Shown piece after piece: positions 7,493 to 17,527 of a stretch of 64,000 nt of DNA. The position numbers were made by a program, and so were the translations under genes. Below the pieces are notes generated by a model. The model did not search any database and was not told the DNA's origin. It saw only the letters and a list, made by a program, of their open reading frames with translations. Every line of letters starts with the position of its first letter. The first letter of the stretch is position 1. This DNA is from Pedobacter sp. MC2016-14. Its GTDB lineage: Bacteria > Bacteroidota > Bacteroidia > Sphingobacteriales > Sphingobacteriaceae. The stretch is from NCBI RefSeq assembly GCF_020991475.1, contig NZ_JAJMPA010000002.1, positions 558,001 through 622,000 of the forward strand, written 5' to 3'.

Positions 7493-8557
7493 TTATTTTA
7501 GCCTGGCATTGTATACAAGCAGGCCGAAAGGGATTTTAGGTTCAATCCATGTTGACTTTGGAGGTAGAGAATTGCCTTTTTCTGCCTGTGTAATCAATTG
7601 TTCAATGCCCATTGGGTAAAGGGTAAAAGCAACAGCATCAGGTTCTTTTGAAAGTTTGTATAGCATTGCAGGTAAACCCTGATCTGGACCATAAGAATAC
7701 AGCCTTTGGTCGTTTCTAGGGTCTTGTATGTCAAATAACGGTTTCAGAACTTTTTCCTGAAGAATGCTAACGTCCGGATTATTCTTCATTTCATATAAAT
7801 CTGTCTTAAGCGATAATTTAAACCGTTTGCCTTTATAAAAAAGTCCGATGTGATGAGGCTGGTCCGCCAGGATTGCTTTACCATTTGTGCCCGCAGTGAT
7901 AGCAAACCACTTTCCAATGGTGTCAAAAAATAATTTCTCGTTGATTGGGCTTTTAGGGATCACCAATCTGTGGAACGCGCTGATCCGGATTTGTTCAGTA
8001 GAAACGTAAAGTGTAGAAATCCACTGTTTTTCGGTTTTATGTTGCTCAGCAGCTGCGGCCATTCGGTGATGGCCGTCGGCAATGTATACCTTATCAAGTT
8101 TTAAAAAAGCTTCTCTAAATTGCTTGATGAATTCTGGTATAGTTACCTTCCAAATTCTATGATATTGATTGTTTTGGTAAAAAGATTCTGGCTCATAATT
8201 GGTTGTAATGGCCCCAATTAGTCGGTTAATGGCTGTAGCCGGTCTGTAGCACAGTAGCACTGGCGATCCTTCCAGTCCTGCGTTTTCCCGTTGCATCCTT
8301 ATTTTTTCCTCGTTGTTGCTGATCGTGCGTTCATGGCAAATGATTTTTCCGTCTGCCATGTCTTGAACGTCTGTAAGCGCCCAAATACCTGTTTGGCTTC
8401 CAAGGGCCGTTTCTTGTTCGTAAATGTAAATAGCGGGTTGCTCATCTACAGTATAATTTCCCATCTCCAGCAACTCGTCCAGCTGGCTGTTTTTGTTTTC
8501 TGGTAAAAAGTTATATCCGTTGGTGCGGATGGCACGAAATGCGTTGATGTTAGCCAT
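7493..8557 (-). CDS. DUF1015 family protein
   Basis: A 354-residue cytosolic protein of the DUF1015 family, widespread in bacteria without an agreed biochemical role. The diagnostic motifs are clear: a GSPVLLCYRP segment, the YIADGHHRMAAA motif near the middle, and a C-terminal LPPKSTWIEPKIPFGLL. It is somewhat shorter than the usual 400 or so residues. In many Bacteroidota this gene lies near serine biosynthesis genes, but here the neighbours are an outer-membrane barrel and an aminotransferase. It is probably monocistronic, as a terminator lies upstream at 8683-8719. Confidence 0.88.
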   Translation of the reverse strand: MANINAFRAIRTNGYNFLPENKNSQLDELLEMGNYTVDEQPAIYIYEQETALGSQTGIWALTDVQDMADGKIICHERTISNNEEKIRMQRENAGLEGSPVLLCYRPATAINRLIGAITTNYEPESFYQNNQYHRIWKVTIPEFIKQFREAFLKLDKVYIADGHHRMAAAAEQHKTEKQWISTLYVSTEQIRISAFHRLVIPKSPINEKLFFDTIGKWFAITAGTNGKAILADQPHHIGLFYKGKRFKLSLKTDLYEMKNNPDVSILQEKVLKPLFDIQDPRNDQRLYSYGPDQGLPAMLYKLSKEPDAVAFTLYPMGIEQLITQAEKGNSLPPKSTWIEPKIPFGLLVYNARLK

Positions 8558-8682
8558 GTTTAGAAATAGAATCTGTATGTATTTTTTACACTAAGTAGTT
8601 TTGGTTCAGGTTATACTGTTGTTTTAATGACCTTGTCAAAGGTATTTGATTTTGTACATAGGGAGGTAGTTTTTGATCCAAA

Positions 8683-8719
8683 AAAAAGGCTGCAACATCT
8701 TTCAATGTGCAGCCTTTTT
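8683..8719 (-). terminator. Terminator after the aminotransferase gene
   Basis: AAAAAGGCTGCA (8683-8694) pairs with TGCAGCCTTTTT (8708-8719) around a 13-nt loop, giving a U-tract on either strand. It lies 17 bp beyond the stop of the minus-strand aminotransferase gene and upstream of DUF1015. Confidence 0.85.
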
Positions 8720-8735
8720 AACGCTTAACCGGAGT

Positions 8736-9932
8736 TTAAACTTTTCCGGGATATTGTTGCAGTGCTATGGTCAAACAATCCATTGCTTTATTTAAGTCAT
8801 CGATGTTCAACACATAGGCCATCCGAACTTCATTTTTACCAGAACCCGGAGTGGAATAAAATCCGGTAGCAGGCGCCATCATTACCGTGGCACCATCATG
8901 GCTAAAACTTTCCAGCATCCACTGACAGAATTTATCAGAGTCGTCTATAGGAAACTTGGCTACCACATAAAATGCACCACCCGGATTAGGGCAAAACACA
9001 CCTTCAATGCCATTTAAACGAGATACTAAGGTGTTTCTACGTAAAGTATATTCTTTATTTACGGCTTCAAAATAGCTGTCAGGCGTATCTACAGCAGCTG
9101 TTCCTGCAATCTGTTCTACCATACCCGGACTTAATCTTGCTTGTGCAAACTTCAATCCTGATTTAATCACTTCTTTATTTTTGGTAATTAAGCAACCTAA
9201 CCTTGCGCCACAGGCACTGTATCTTTTAGAAACGGTATCCATAATCACTACGTTTTCCTCCAATCCATCAAGATGCATCGGTGAAATAAATTCTTTACCA
9301 TCATAACAAAATTCACGGTAGGCTTCATCAGAGAACAAGAAAAGATCGTATTTTAAACACAGTTCTTTTAAGGCTTCCAGTTCTTCTTTAGAATATAGAT
9401 AACCGGTTGGGTTGTTCGGGTTGCAGATGATGATGGCTTTGGTTTTAGCCGTAATCAGTTTTTCAAATTCTGCGATAGGAGGTAAGGCGAAACCATTTTC
9501 AATATAAGAAAGGATTGGCTTAACCACAACATTGCTCATACAAGCAAAGCCATTGTAGTTTGCATAAAATGGCTCTGGGATTATAATTTCATCACCTTCA
9601 TTTACACAGGTTTGCATGGCAATGGTAATGGCTTCAGAACCACCCATGGTTACCATAATGTCTTCAGGAGTAATATGATAACCCAGTTTATTGTAATACT
9701 CTGCGAGTTTAGTCCTGTACTGTATAGTGCCTTCAGAGTCTGTGTATGCCCAAACGTTGAAATCAATATTTTTTATGGCATTGAGCATTCCTTCTGGTGT
9801 AGCAATATCTGGCTGGCCAATGTTTAAATGGTAAACTTTCTTACCATCTTTTTTGGCCTGCGCTGCAAAAGGAGTTAATTTTCTAATTGGTGAAGCGGGC
9901 ATATGAAGCCCTTTTTCTGAAATATGTGGCAT
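8736..9932 (-). CDS. Class I/II pyridoxal-phosphate aminotransferase (aspartate/aromatic type)
   Basis: A 398-residue fold-type I aminotransferase. NPNNPTG at about 171-177 holds the PLP Asp/Asn region and SDEAYREF is the conserved loop. The Schiff-base lysine is Lys236 in DTVSKRYSACGAR, and NEVRMAYV near the C-terminus carries the substrate carboxylate-binding Arg. Likely substrates are aspartate or aromatic 2-oxo acids. The nearby phenylalanine genes make phenylpyruvate or 4-hydroxyphenylpyruvate transamination an attractive but unproven role. Terminators on both sides show it is transcribed as a single gene. Confidence 0.9.
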   Translation of the reverse strand: MPHISEKGLHMPASPIRKLTPFAAQAKKDGKKVYHLNIGQPDIATPEGMLNAIKNIDFNVWAYTDSEGTIQYRTKLAEYYNKLGYHITPEDIMVTMGGSEAITIAMQTCVNEGDEIIIPEPFYANYNGFACMSNVVVKPILSYIENGFALPPIAEFEKLITAKTKAIIICNPNNPTGYLYSKEELEALKELCLKYDLFLFSDEAYREFCYDGKEFISPMHLDGLEENVVIMDTVSKRYSACGARLGCLITKNKEVIKSGLKFAQARLSPGMVEQIAGTAAVDTPDSYFEAVNKEYTLRRNTLVSRLNGIEGVFCPNPGGAFYVVAKFPIDDSDKFCQWMLESFSHDGATVMMAPATGFYSTPGSGKNEVRMAYVLNIDDLNKAMDCLTIALQQYPGKV

Positions 9933-9943
9933 GCTGCAAAAAT

Positions 9944-9975
9944 AAAAAACCCCGATGATTATCGGGGCTTTTAAA
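9944..9975 (-). terminator. Terminator after the DUF1573 gene
   Basis: A perfect 7-bp stem, CCCCGAT (9950-9956) with ATCGGGG (9961-9967), has a 4-nt loop and A/T runs on both sides. It lies between the DUF1573 stop and the aminotransferase start on the minus strand. Confidence 0.8.
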
Positions 9976-10005
9976 AATAATTATTTAAATAGTTTTAAGC
10001 AGGTA

Positions 10006-10398
10006 TTATTTTGTGCTCGCGGCAACTGTTTCTCCTTTAATATACAACACTTTTGTAGTGGTTTTTGCATTTGAAGTAATGGTAATGCTCTTAGAAAAAG
10101 GAAGAGGAGAACCTGCAGGGTTATAAGTCACTTTTATAGAACCAGCTTCACCTTTTTTAACCGGGGTTTGTGTGTATACAGGCACAGTACATCCGCAGGT
10201 AGTCTCTACTTTAGTAATGATCAAAGGCTCATCACCAATATTCGTAAACTTAAAGTCTACAGAAACTGGTTTACCCAGTGGTACTTTACCGAAGTCATGA
10301 GATTCTTTGTCGAACTTAAATTCGGCAGGTTTAGTTTGCGCTTGTGTGGCTATTGTGATGCCTAAGATAAAAGATAATAGAATGATTAATTTTTTCAT
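10006..10398 (-). CDS. DUF1573 family exported protein
   Basis: A 130-residue protein with a signal peptide ending TQAQ, then a single immunoglobulin-like beta-sandwich of the DUF1573 family. Visible hallmarks are FDFGKVPLGKPV (here HDFGKV), FTNIGDEPLIITKVETTCGCTVP with its CGC motif, and a C-terminal YIKGE strand. The family is abundant in Bacteroidota and periplasmic; its function is not established. It is transcribed alone. A perfect -7 element TATTTTTG (10422-10415) lies shortly upstream with a weak TTG 16 nt before it. Confidence 0.88.
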   Translation of the reverse strand: MKKLIILLSFILGITIATQAQTKPAEFKFDKESHDFGKVPLGKPVSVDFKFTNIGDEPLIITKVETTCGCTVPVYTQTPVKKGEAGSIKVTYNPAGSPLPFSKSITITSNAKTTTKVLYIKGETVAASTK

Positions 10399-10500
10399 GA
10401 CTGTTTGTTTTAAACAAAAATAACATTTTATTACTAAACAAGAACTATTCCAATAGATATATTACAAATACCGATGTAAGTCATAATTTGAGATTTTATG

Positions 10501-10508
10501 TATATTTG
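10501..10508 (+). promoter_or_regulatory. -7 element of the E1 dehydrogenase promoter; fixes its start codon
   Basis: TATATTTG matches TAnnTTTG exactly. Transcription would begin about 10512-10515. That excludes the upstream in-frame TTG at 10488 and makes the tandem ATGs at 10527/10530 the plausible starts with a short leader. No clear -33 is visible. Confidence 0.5.
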
Positions 10509-10526
10509 CAGATAATCAATTTGCTT

Positions 10527-12950
10527 ATGATGCCTGATGTAAACCTGACAACAAACCCTATTGATGCTGCTGAATTGAGTTTTGACGATTTTAAATCCAT
10601 TGTGATCAATGATTATAAAATCGCTTACGAAAGCAGACAAGCCAGCATACTTGGGCGCAAGGAGGTGTTGACAGGTAAGGCTAAATTCGGCATTTTTGGC
10701 GATGGGAAAGAACTGCCGCAAATTGCTATGGCCAAATCATTTAAAGAAGGTGACTGGCGCTCTGGTTATTACCGCGACCAAACATTTGCATTTGCTACAG
10801 GTATTTGCACCATGAAGGCTTTCTTTGCACAATTGTATGCTAATCCAGACATGGATGCAGAACCTGCTTCGGTAGGCAGGCAAATGAATTGCCATTTTGC
10901 TACCCGATCTTTAAACGAAGATGGTAGCTGGAAGGATTTAACAAAAATCAAAAACAGTTCTTCAGATATTGCACCTACAGGAGGCCAGATGGCTCGTTTG
11001 GTAGGTTTGGCCTATGCCTCAAAATTATACCGTCAAAACCCTGAATTGGACTATTTAAAGGATTTTTCTGTAAATGGAAATGAGGTTGCATTTGGTACTA
11101 TAGGTAATGCCTCTACCTCCGAAGGGGTGTTTTTCGAAGCCGTTAACGCGGCCGGGGTACTCCAGATTCCAATGGCCATTTCTATTTGGGATGATGGATA
11201 CGGAATTTCTGTACCTGCAAAATACCAAACTACCAAAGAAGATATTTCTGAGGTGCTGAAAGGTTTTCAGCGTGATGAAGATAATTTAGGTTACGAAATT
11301 TTTAAAGTTAAATGCTGGGATTACCCTGCCTTGTGCGAGGCTTATCAAAAAGCCATTGACATTTGCAGGGAGGAACATGTGCCGGCGTTGATCCATATTA
11401 CTGAGGTTACGCAGCCTCAGGGTCACTCTACTTCTGGTTCTCATGAGCGTTATAAAGACAAACAACGCTTAGACTGGGAAAAAGAATATGACTGCATTCT
11501 GCAAATGCGTAAATGGATGTTGTCTTCTGCTATTGCGACTGATGAAGAACTTTTGGTCTTAGAAAATGAGGCTAAGAAGATGGTTAGAGATGCGCAAAGG
11601 GAAGCTTGGGTAGAATTTTTAGCGGATATTAAAATAGAAAAAGATCAGGTGATTGAAGTGATCAATAACCTGGCTAAAGGTAATTCGGCATTAACTAAAA
11701 TTACTTCCGTACTTGCTAATACTACTGATGCCCAACGTAAGGAAATTATTTCTGCTGCCAGAAAAGCATTAAGGTTAACCATTAACCAGGTCTCGGAAGA
11801 AAGAGATTTGTTGATGAAATGGTATTATAAAGAAAAAGAAGTAAACGAAGACCGATACAATTCCAAATTGTTTACGGATGGAAAGGAAAGCTTGTCATCT
11901 GTAGAAATTATAGCACCAGAATATACAGAAGACAGCAAAATGCTGGACGGCAGGGAAATTTTAAATGCATGTTTTGATGCTAATTTTGCTAGAGACAAAC
12001 GACTGGTTGCCTTTGGTGAAGACCTGGGCGCAATCGGAGATGTAAACCAGGGCTTTGCTGGCTTGCAGGCAAAATACGGTGAACTTAGAATTACCGATAC
12101 GGGAATTAGGGAAATGACCATTGTAGGACAGGGCATTGGTCTTGCGTTACGTGGTTTGAAGCCCATTGCAGAAATCCAATATCTTGATTATTTATTGTAC
12201 GCCATAAATGTTTTGAGTGATGACCTGGCCAGTTTATCTTACCGTACTAAAGCCGGACAAAAAGCACCGGTAATCATCAGGACGCGCGGACACAGGCTGG
12301 AAGGGGTGTGGCATTCTGGTTCACCAATGTCTATGATTTTGGGCTCTTTAAGGGGTTTACACATCTGCGTACCACGTAATATGACCCAGGCAGCAGGTAT
12401 GTATAATACCTTGTTAAGGGCTGACGAACCCGCATTGGTTGTAGAGTGTTTAAATGGCTACCGGTTAAAAGAAATGTTGCCGGTAAATGTTGGAGAATAT
12501 ACGGTGATGCTGGGAAAGGCAGAAATTATAAGAACGGGTACAGATATTAGTATTGTTTCTTATGGTGCTACGCTTAGAATTGTTGAAGAAGCAGCTGAAG
12601 AACTTGAGCAGATGGGAATTTCTGTAGAAATTATTGATCCGCAAACCCTACTGCCATTTGATACTGATCACGTTTGTGCAGCTTCATTGAAAAAGACAAA
12701 TAAATTATTGATTGTAGATGAAGATGTTCCTGGAGGAGCCAGTGCCTTTTTGTTGCAGCAAATATTAGAAGAGCAAAAAGGATATTATACATTGGATGCA
12801 GAGCCTAGAACATTAGCTGCTAAAGCACACCGAACTCCTTACGGAACGGACGGTGATTACTTTAGCAAGCCTTCTGTTGATGATGTAGTAGAAACTGTAT
12901 ATCAGATGATGAGCGGTTATAATGCCGCAAAGTTTCCTTCAATTTTTTAG
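10527..12950 (+). CDS. Fused E1 alpha-beta 2-oxoacid dehydrogenase (branched-chain type)
   Basis: About 807 residues combining both subunits of a thiamine-diphosphate E1 component. The alpha half (about 30-380) has the [13 protein letters not shown] region, here [15 protein letters not shown], and an EGVFFEAVN cofactor segment. The beta half starts near residue 490 ([22 protein letters not shown]) and includes [18 protein letters not shown] and the C-terminal transketolase fold. E1 decarboxylates branched-chain 2-oxo acids or pyruvate and passes the acyl group to E2 lipoyl domains encoded elsewhere. The fused form is common in Bacteroidota. The last 4 bp overlap the convergent aroC gene. The substrate call, 2-oxoisovalerate type, is by family only. 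Confidence 0.9.
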   Translation: MMPDVNLTTNPIDAAELSFDDFKSIVINDYKIAYESRQASILGRKEVLTGKAKFGIFGDGKELPQIAMAKSFKEGDWRSGYYRDQTFAFATGICTMKAFFAQLYANPDMDAEPASVGRQMNCHFATRSLNEDGSWKDLTKIKNSSSDIAPTGGQMARLVGLAYASKLYRQNPELDYLKDFSVNGNEVAFGTIGNASTSEGVFFEAVNAAGVLQIPMAISIWDDGYGISVPAKYQTTKEDISEVLKGFQRDEDNLGYEIFKVKCWDYPALCEAYQKAIDICREEHVPALIHITEVTQPQGHSTSGSHERYKDKQRLDWEKEYDCILQMRKWMLSSAIATDEELLVLENEAKKMVRDAQREAWVEFLADIKIEKDQVIEVINNLAKGNSALTKITSVLANTTDAQRKEIISAARKALRLTINQVSEERDLLMKWYYKEKEVNEDRYNSKLFTDGKESLSSVEIIAPEYTEDSKMLDGREILNACFDANFARDKRLVAFGEDLGAIGDVNQGFAGLQAKYGELRITDTGIREMTIVGQGIGLALRGLKPIAEIQYLDYLLYAINVLSDDLASLSYRTKAGQKAPVIIRTRGHRLEGVWHSGSPMSMILGSLRGLHICVPRNMTQAAGMYNTLLRADEPALVVECLNGYRLKEMLPVNVGEYTVMLGKAEIIRTGTDISIVSYGATLRIVEEAAEELEQMGISVEIIDPQTLLPFDTDHVCAASLKKTNKLLIVDEDVPGGASAFLLQQILEEQKGYYTLDAEPRTLAAKAHRTPYGTDGDYFSKPSVDDVVETVYQMMSGYNAAKFPSIF

Positions 12951-14038
12951 TTTAGCGTTACCGCTTTATTTCTGAGTAGCATATCTGCAATAACCAATGC
13001 GGCCATTGCCTCCACAATTACTACGGCGCGTGGCACAACGCAGGGGTCATGGCGGCCTTTACCTTTTATTTCTGCCGCTTCGCCGGCTGCATTGATGGTT
13101 TGCTGGTTGTGCATAATGGTGGCTACAGGTTTAAAGGCAACCGTGAAATTGATTTCCATTCCATTTGATATTCCTCCCTGTATCCCACCAGAAAAGTTGG
13201 TAAGGGTTTTGGGCGCACCATCAGTAGCTAAAAATACATCGTTATGTTCTGAACCCTTCATTTCACTACCTGAAAAGCCAGAACCATATTCAAAGCCATG
13301 TACCGCATTGATGCTCAGCATTGCTTTACCTAAATCTGCATGAAGTTTATCAAAAACAGGTTCGCCCAGGCCTGCAGGGCAGTTTTGAATAATACAGTTT
13401 ATTTTTCCTCCAATGGTATCGCCGTCCTTTTTAATCACCTCAATGCATTCAATCATCTGTTTTGCTGTAGCCGGGTCTGCACAACGTACTATGTTTTCCT
13501 CTCTCAATTCCAACAATTCAGCAATACTTGCCGATTTTAAATTCGGGGCGTTGATGGTACCAACAGCAGATACATGGGCAAAGATTTGTATGCCATAGTG
13601 GTTTAACAACATTTTAGCAATAGCACCGGCAGCTACCCTGGCTGCGGTTTCCCTTGCAGAGGAACGTCCGCCGCCCCTGTGGTCTCTTATTCCATATTTG
13701 GCATCATAAGTATAATCTGCATGAGAAGGACGGTAAACGTCTTTATTGTGTTCGTAATCCTTAGATCGATGGTCTTCATTTGGAATGAGTAAGGCTATAG
13801 GTGTCCCCGTGCTTTTACCTTCAAAAATGCCTGAAAGAATTTGTACCGTATCACTCTCTTTACGCTGGGTAGTGATTTTGGATTGCCCTGGTTTTCTTTT
13901 ATCAAGTTCGGCCTGTATAAAATCCAGGTCAATGGGTAAACCTGCCGGACAACCATCGAGGATTACACCAATGGCCTGTCCGTGAGACTCGCCAAAGGTT
14001 GTTATTTTAAAGAGTTGTCCAAATGTATTTCCAGCCAT
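12947..14038 (-). CDS. aroC: Chorismate synthase
   Basis: A 363-residue FMNH2-dependent lyase that makes chorismate from EPSP, the last shikimate step. Signatures are the N-terminal [19 protein letters not shown], the [14 protein letters not shown] segment, [24 protein letters not shown], and a C-terminal [11 protein letters not shown]. Length is standard. It is the last gene of the minus-strand pheA-aroG-aroA-aroC unit, 34 bp after aroA, and its stop overlaps the convergent E1 gene by 4 bp. Confidence 0.98.
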   Translation of the reverse strand: MAGNTFGQLFKITTFGESHGQAIGVILDGCPAGLPIDLDFIQAELDKRKPGQSKITTQRKESDTVQILSGIFEGKSTGTPIALLIPNEDHRSKDYEHNKDVYRPSHADYTYDAKYGIRDHRGGGRSSARETAARVAAGAIAKMLLNHYGIQIFAHVSAVGTINAPNLKSASIAELLELREENIVRCADPATAKQMIECIEVIKKDGDTIGGKINCIIQNCPAGLGEPVFDKLHADLGKAMLSINAVHGFEYGSGFSGSEMKGSEHNDVFLATDGAPKTLTNFSGGIQGGISNGMEINFTVAFKPVATIMHNQQTINAAGEAAEIKGKGRHDPCVVPRAVVIVEAMAALVIADMLLRNKAVTLN

Positions 14039-14072
14039 GTTTTTTTCTGTTATCGTTAATTTAAAAAATCTG

Positions 14073-15347
14073 CTAATTGAATTCTCTGACGCTAAATCCT
14101 GCCTTTTCGAGGTCCTTCCAAAAATCCGGGTAAGATTTCTCTACCACCTGATAATCTTCAATTTCTACCTCTTTGATCAATAGGCTTAGCGGTGCAAAAG
14201 CCATAGCCATACGATGATCGTCATAGGTTTTAATGGTAATGTGTTCAGGGAAATTTAAATTTGTGCAATCTAAGGTGTAAACCTCATTATCTTCCAGCAG
14301 TTGCACACCTATTTTAGCCAGTTCATTTTGCAGTGCCTTAATGCGATCTGTTTCCTTAATTTTCAAAGTTTCCAGCCCCGTAAACCTGAGGTTTAGACCT
14401 TTTGCTGCAGCACAAACAATAATAGTTTGAGCCAGATCGGGACAATCCTTCAAGTTTAAAAAACCGTCGATTGTTTGCGGCTCAATTGCTGAAGAAATTT
14501 CAATTCCGGTGCCTTTTCTGATGGTTTGTATGCCAAGTAATTGCATGATTTCCTGAATCCTGCTATCGCCCTGTAAGCTCTGTTCCTTTAGGTTTGGCAG
14601 TGTAACCACAGATTGATTTGCCAATGCAGCAATACTGTACCAATATGAACAGGCACTCCAATCAGGTTCTACCGTTAAATTGCTCTCCTTATAAGATTGG
14701 TGACTGATATGAATGGTATTGTTGGTCCATTCATGCTGTATCCCCGCTTCTTCTAGCATTTTTAAAGTCATTTCCAGGTATGGCCGGGAGGTAAGTTCAC
14801 CTTCAATTTCAAGAGAAAGACCAAGTGGCAAGGCAGGGGCAATAAGCAACAAGGCAGATAAATACTGACTGCTGATGTTACCGGGTATTTTAACCCTATT
14901 GGTAAGCTGTTCAAAACCACCGTCAATGTGGAGTGGAGGGAAGCCTTCCTGACCTGCGTAACCGATACTTGCGCCAAGATGCTGTAATGCATCTACCAAT
15001 AATTTTATCGGTCGCTCTTTCATTCTGCCAGATCCGGTGAGTTGAAACTGCCTGTCAACAGTAGATAGATAAGCCGTTAGGAAACGCATGGCGGTGCCCG
15101 CATGTCCCACATCAACCGTTAGCCGCTCTACCGAACCATCGCTGATATTTAACTGCGTTAAAATACCATTTAGAATAACAGTATCGGCCGCATCAGATAA
15201 ATTGTGGACCTTAACCTGTCCTTTTGCCAAAGCCGAAAGAATCAATGCCCTGTTGCTTTCACTTTTTGAACCGGTTAAGGTAATCTCCGTATTAATATCT
15301 TTTGTTCCTGAAAAAGAAACGATTGCATTCTTTTTTGATGAAACCAT
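14073..15347 (-). CDS. aroA: 3-phosphoshikimate 1-carboxyvinyltransferase (EPSP synthase)
   Basis: A 424-residue cytosolic enzyme joining phosphoenolpyruvate to shikimate 3-phosphate. It shows the N-terminal [17 protein letters not shown] motif, [10 protein letters not shown] for PEP binding, [12 protein letters not shown], and the C-terminal [11 protein letters not shown] and [14 protein letters not shown] motifs. I start it at the ATG at 15345-15347, because the longer frame would run into the preceding aroG gene; this leaves a 10-bp gap. It is co-transcribed with its neighbours and so would be governed by the pheA leader. Confidence 0.97.
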   Translation of the reverse strand: MVSSKKNAIVSFSGTKDINTEITLTGSKSESNRALILSALAKGQVKVHNLSDAADTVILNGILTQLNISDGSVERLTVDVGHAGTAMRFLTAYLSTVDRQFQLTGSGRMKERPIKLLVDALQHLGASIGYAGQEGFPPLHIDGGFEQLTNRVKIPGNISSQYLSALLLIAPALPLGLSLEIEGELTSRPYLEMTLKMLEEAGIQHEWTNNTIHISHQSYKESNLTVEPDWSACSYWYSIAALANQSVVTLPNLKEQSLQGDSRIQEIMQLLGIQTIRKGTGIEISSAIEPQTIDGFLNLKDCPDLAQTIIVCAAAKGLNLRFTGLETLKIKETDRIKALQNELAKIGVQLLEDNEVYTLDCTNLNFPEHITIKTYDDHRMAMAFAPLSLLIKEVEIEDYQVVEKSYPDFWKDLEKAGFSVREFN

Positions 15348-15357
15348 AATGATGGCT

Positions 15358-16497
15358 TTAGGCTTTAACTTCAGTATGAGCCTCTGCAGCAATTCCCTGT
15401 GCTACTTTACCCGCATTCATAATTTCTGTTTGCTTGCGGATAGATTCACCGTGGACCATTTCCAGGAATTTTTCTACAAAATTGGTATCTAATTTTAAAG
15501 CACGTGCAAAAGAATGACCTTTTTTAATGATGGCATCCCAACGGTTAACTTGTAAAATAGTCACCTGATTATCGCGTTTAAATTCACCTATTTTACCTAC
15601 AATTGCCATACGTTCGCCAAGTTTTTGAAGTAACAAATCGTCTATTTTGTCAATTTGCGCACGCAATCCTGCAAGTTGATCGGTAACTGCTTCATTTTTA
15701 GCTTCCGGACTACGCACCGTTAAACGGTCTGCCAGTTCACTTAATGCAGCAGGAGTAACTTGTTGTTTTGCATCAGTCCAGGCAACAGAAGGATCCAGGT
15801 GAGATTCGATCATCAAACCTTGCATATCTAAATCCAACGCTTTCTGAGCAATGTAAGGAATCAGTTCGCGGTTACCGCAAATGTGGCTTGGGTCATTAAT
15901 AATTGGAAGTTCAGGACATAAAGTTTTTAGTTGAATCGCCAGCTCCCACATTGGTTCGTTACGGAATGAGCTTTTTTCAAATGAAGAGAAACCACGGTGA
16001 ATAGCACCTAATTTAGTAATGCCAGCGCCATTAATACGTTCTAATGCACCTACCCACAGTTGTAGATCTGGGTTAACCGGATTTTTTACCAGTACTGGGA
16101 TGTCTACGCCTCTTAATGCATCTGCGATTTCCTGAACAGTAAAGGGATTTACAGTAGATCTCGCACCTATCCATAAAATGTCAACACCAGCAGCCAAAGC
16201 TTCTTCAACATGTTTAGCATTGGCAACTTCTACAGCAGTAGGCAGACCAGTTTCAGCTTTCGCTTTTTTTAGCCATTCCAATCCAATACTACCAATGCCC
16301 TCAAATTCTCCAGGACGGGTACGTGGTTTCCAGATTCCCGCTCTTAAAACAGATACTTTACCGGTAGCGGCCAATAAATTAGCAGTGGTAAGCAATTGTT
16401 CTTCGGTTTCCGCACTGCATGGACCAGAGATAATTAAAGGTTGGTTTTTTACGTCTATCCAGCTCTCTAATGGTTGGATGTTTAAATTTAATTTCAT
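15358..16497 (-). CDS. Bifunctional DAHP synthase / chorismate mutase
   Basis: A 379-residue two-domain enzyme. Residues 1-260 are a DAHP synthase of the KDO8P-synthase-related type, with IISGPCSAETEEQ, RAGIWKPRTRPGEFEGIG, LGAIHRGFSS and DPSHICGNRELI. Residues about 270-360 form an AroQ-type chorismate mutase (LRAQIDKIDDLLLQKLGERMAIVGKIGEFKR). It thus supplies both entry to the shikimate pathway and the branch to prephenate. This domain order, with the mutase at the C-terminus, is usual for Bacteroidota, where the mutase can also relay feedback inhibition. It follows pheA by 48 bp. Confidence 0.96.
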   Translation of the reverse strand: MKLNLNIQPLESWIDVKNQPLIISGPCSAETEEQLLTTANLLAATGKVSVLRAGIWKPRTRPGEFEGIGSIGLEWLKKAKAETGLPTAVEVANAKHVEEALAAGVDILWIGARSTVNPFTVQEIADALRGVDIPVLVKNPVNPDLQLWVGALERINGAGITKLGAIHRGFSSFEKSSFRNEPMWELAIQLKTLCPELPIINDPSHICGNRELIPYIAQKALDLDMQGLMIESHLDPSVAWTDAKQQVTPAALSELADRLTVRSPEAKNEAVTDQLAGLRAQIDKIDDLLLQKLGERMAIVGKIGEFKRDNQVTILQVNRWDAIIKKGHSFARALKLDTNFVEKFLEMVHGESIRKQTEIMNAGKVAQGIAAEAHTEVKA

Positions 16498-16545
16498 TTC
16501 TAGGATATTAATATGGTGAATGGGTTGTTTACTATTTGTGTTTGT

Positions 16546-17379
16546 TTATACTTTGTCGTTTTTCTGATATTCGCCCATGATGTTAAAATTCACGGTGTAT
16601 TTTAAAGTCTGACGGACCGCCTTTTCATAATTTTCGAGGTTTGTCCATTCCAGGTCTACATAGAAATAGTACTCATTGCGTTTTCCTAAAACAGGCATAC
16701 TTTGTATTTTAGTTAGGTTTACTTCCTGTTCTGCAAAGATGTTGAGCACTTTAGATAAGGCGCCTACATGATTGATGACCTGGAAACAAATCGACGCTTT
16801 ATTGATGTCTTTAACCGCCTCGGCTTTGTTGTTTTTAAGGACCAGAAAACGGGTGTAATTCTTTTTATTGGATTCTATCCGGCGTTCAATAATGTTTAAC
16901 CCATACAATTCGGCAGCGAGGGAATTTGCAATGGCTACGGTATCGGTAAGTTGCTCATCCCTGATCCTTTTTGCGCAAGCTGCGGTATCACTGCTTTCAA
17001 TTACCTGTATGTGTGGGTATTCGTCAAGGAAATCAATACATTGACGTAATGCAATAGGGTGAGAGGTGGCATATTTAATGTCTTCAAATTTAACACCAGG
17101 CAAGGCCATCAAGTGTAATTGGATAGGCAGGTATACTTCACCTACAATGGCAAAATTGTATTCGCGGATTAAAGTGTAATTAGGTAATAGACTACCTGCA
17201 ATGGAGTTTTCTATGGCCATGATTACATAGTCTGCTTCATTTTGCTCGAGTTTTTCACAAGTTTGCTTAAACGAATTGCATTCTATGGTTTCAATGTCCC
17301 GGCCAAAGAATTTAAATGCGGCCTCTTCGTGAAAAGATGCTTTGATACCTTGAATTGCTACTTTTATTGCTGTCTCCAT
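16546..17379 (-). CDS. pheA: Prephenate dehydratase with ACT domain
   Basis: A 277-residue enzyme converting prephenate to phenylpyruvate. The catalytic domain shows AIQGIKASFHEEAA, the AIENSIAGSLLPNY motif and the NYTRFLVL motif with the key Thr-Arg-Phe. The C-terminal 80 residues are an ACT domain (GALSKVLNIFAEQEVNLTKIQSMP) for phenylalanine feedback. The ESRP motif of the E. coli enzyme reads QSMP here, a substitution I believe is frequent in this phylum. It is first in the operon and its ATG lies 14 bp behind the terminator of the predicted aromatic attenuator. Confidence 0.97.
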   Translation of the reverse strand: METAIKVAIQGIKASFHEEAAFKFFGRDIETIECNSFKQTCEKLEQNEADYVIMAIENSIAGSLLPNYTLIREYNFAIVGEVYLPIQLHLMALPGVKFEDIKYATSHPIALRQCIDFLDEYPHIQVIESSDTAACAKRIRDEQLTDTVAIANSLAAELYGLNIIERRIESNKKNYTRFLVLKNNKAEAVKDINKASICFQVINHVGALSKVLNIFAEQEVNLTKIQSMPVLGKRNEYYFYVDLEWTNLENYEKAVRQTLKYTVNFNIMGEYQKNDKV

Positions 17380-17393
17380 TTTTTGCTTAAAAC

Positions 17394-17425
17394 AAAAAAG
17401 GTCCCGGCGTTATGCCGGGACCTTT
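17394..17425 (-). terminator. Attenuator terminator immediately upstream of pheA
   Basis: On the minus strand AAAGGTCCCGGC (17425-17414) pairs perfectly with GCCGGGACCTTT (17408-17397) across a 5-nt loop, followed by a run of six T (17399-17394, overlapping the stem end). It sits inside the pheA leader, 14 bp before the ATG. Its 5' arm can alternatively pair with a segment at the end of the leader ORF. Confidence 0.85.
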
Positions 17426-17461
17426 CATATACATTATCTAGTTATTTTTGATTTCTGCATA

Positions 17462-17527
17462 TCAGTCCCGGCTCTTACTAAAGTAGTAAAAGTAACCAAA
17501 CCAATATGTAGTAACGTTGTTTTTCAT
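17462..17527 (-). CDS. Aromatic leader peptide of the pheA operon
   Basis: A 21-codon ORF (ATG at 17527-17525, TGA at 17464-17462) in the untranslated leader. It starts MKNNVTT; residues 8-16 are YWFGYFYYF, i.e. four Tyr, three Phe and one Trp in nine codons; it ends SKSRD. Such a run is far from chance and matches the leader peptides of amino-acid attenuators, here sensing charged tRNA for all three aromatics. Its last three sense codons (AGC CGG GAC) contain the antiterminator strand, so a ribosome reaching the stop would cover it. The product itself need have no function. Confidence 0.8.
   Translation of the reverse strand: MKNNVTTYWFGYFYYFSKSRD
17465..17472 (-). promoter_or_regulatory. 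Antiterminator strand in the pheA leader
   Basis: GCCGGGAC (17472-17465, minus strand) is identical to the 3' arm of the terminator and complementary to its 5' arm (17421-17414). Pairing with the 5' arm would prevent terminator formation when the ribosome stalls upstream at aromatic codons. Confidence 0.7.

Noticed and set aside
17394..17425. Plain terminator of the aroB transcript
   Set aside because: It is nearly 300 bp beyond aroB, downstream of a consensus promoter and an aromatic leader ORF, and its arm is repeated at the end of that ORF; this fits attenuation better, though it may end aroB readthrough as well.
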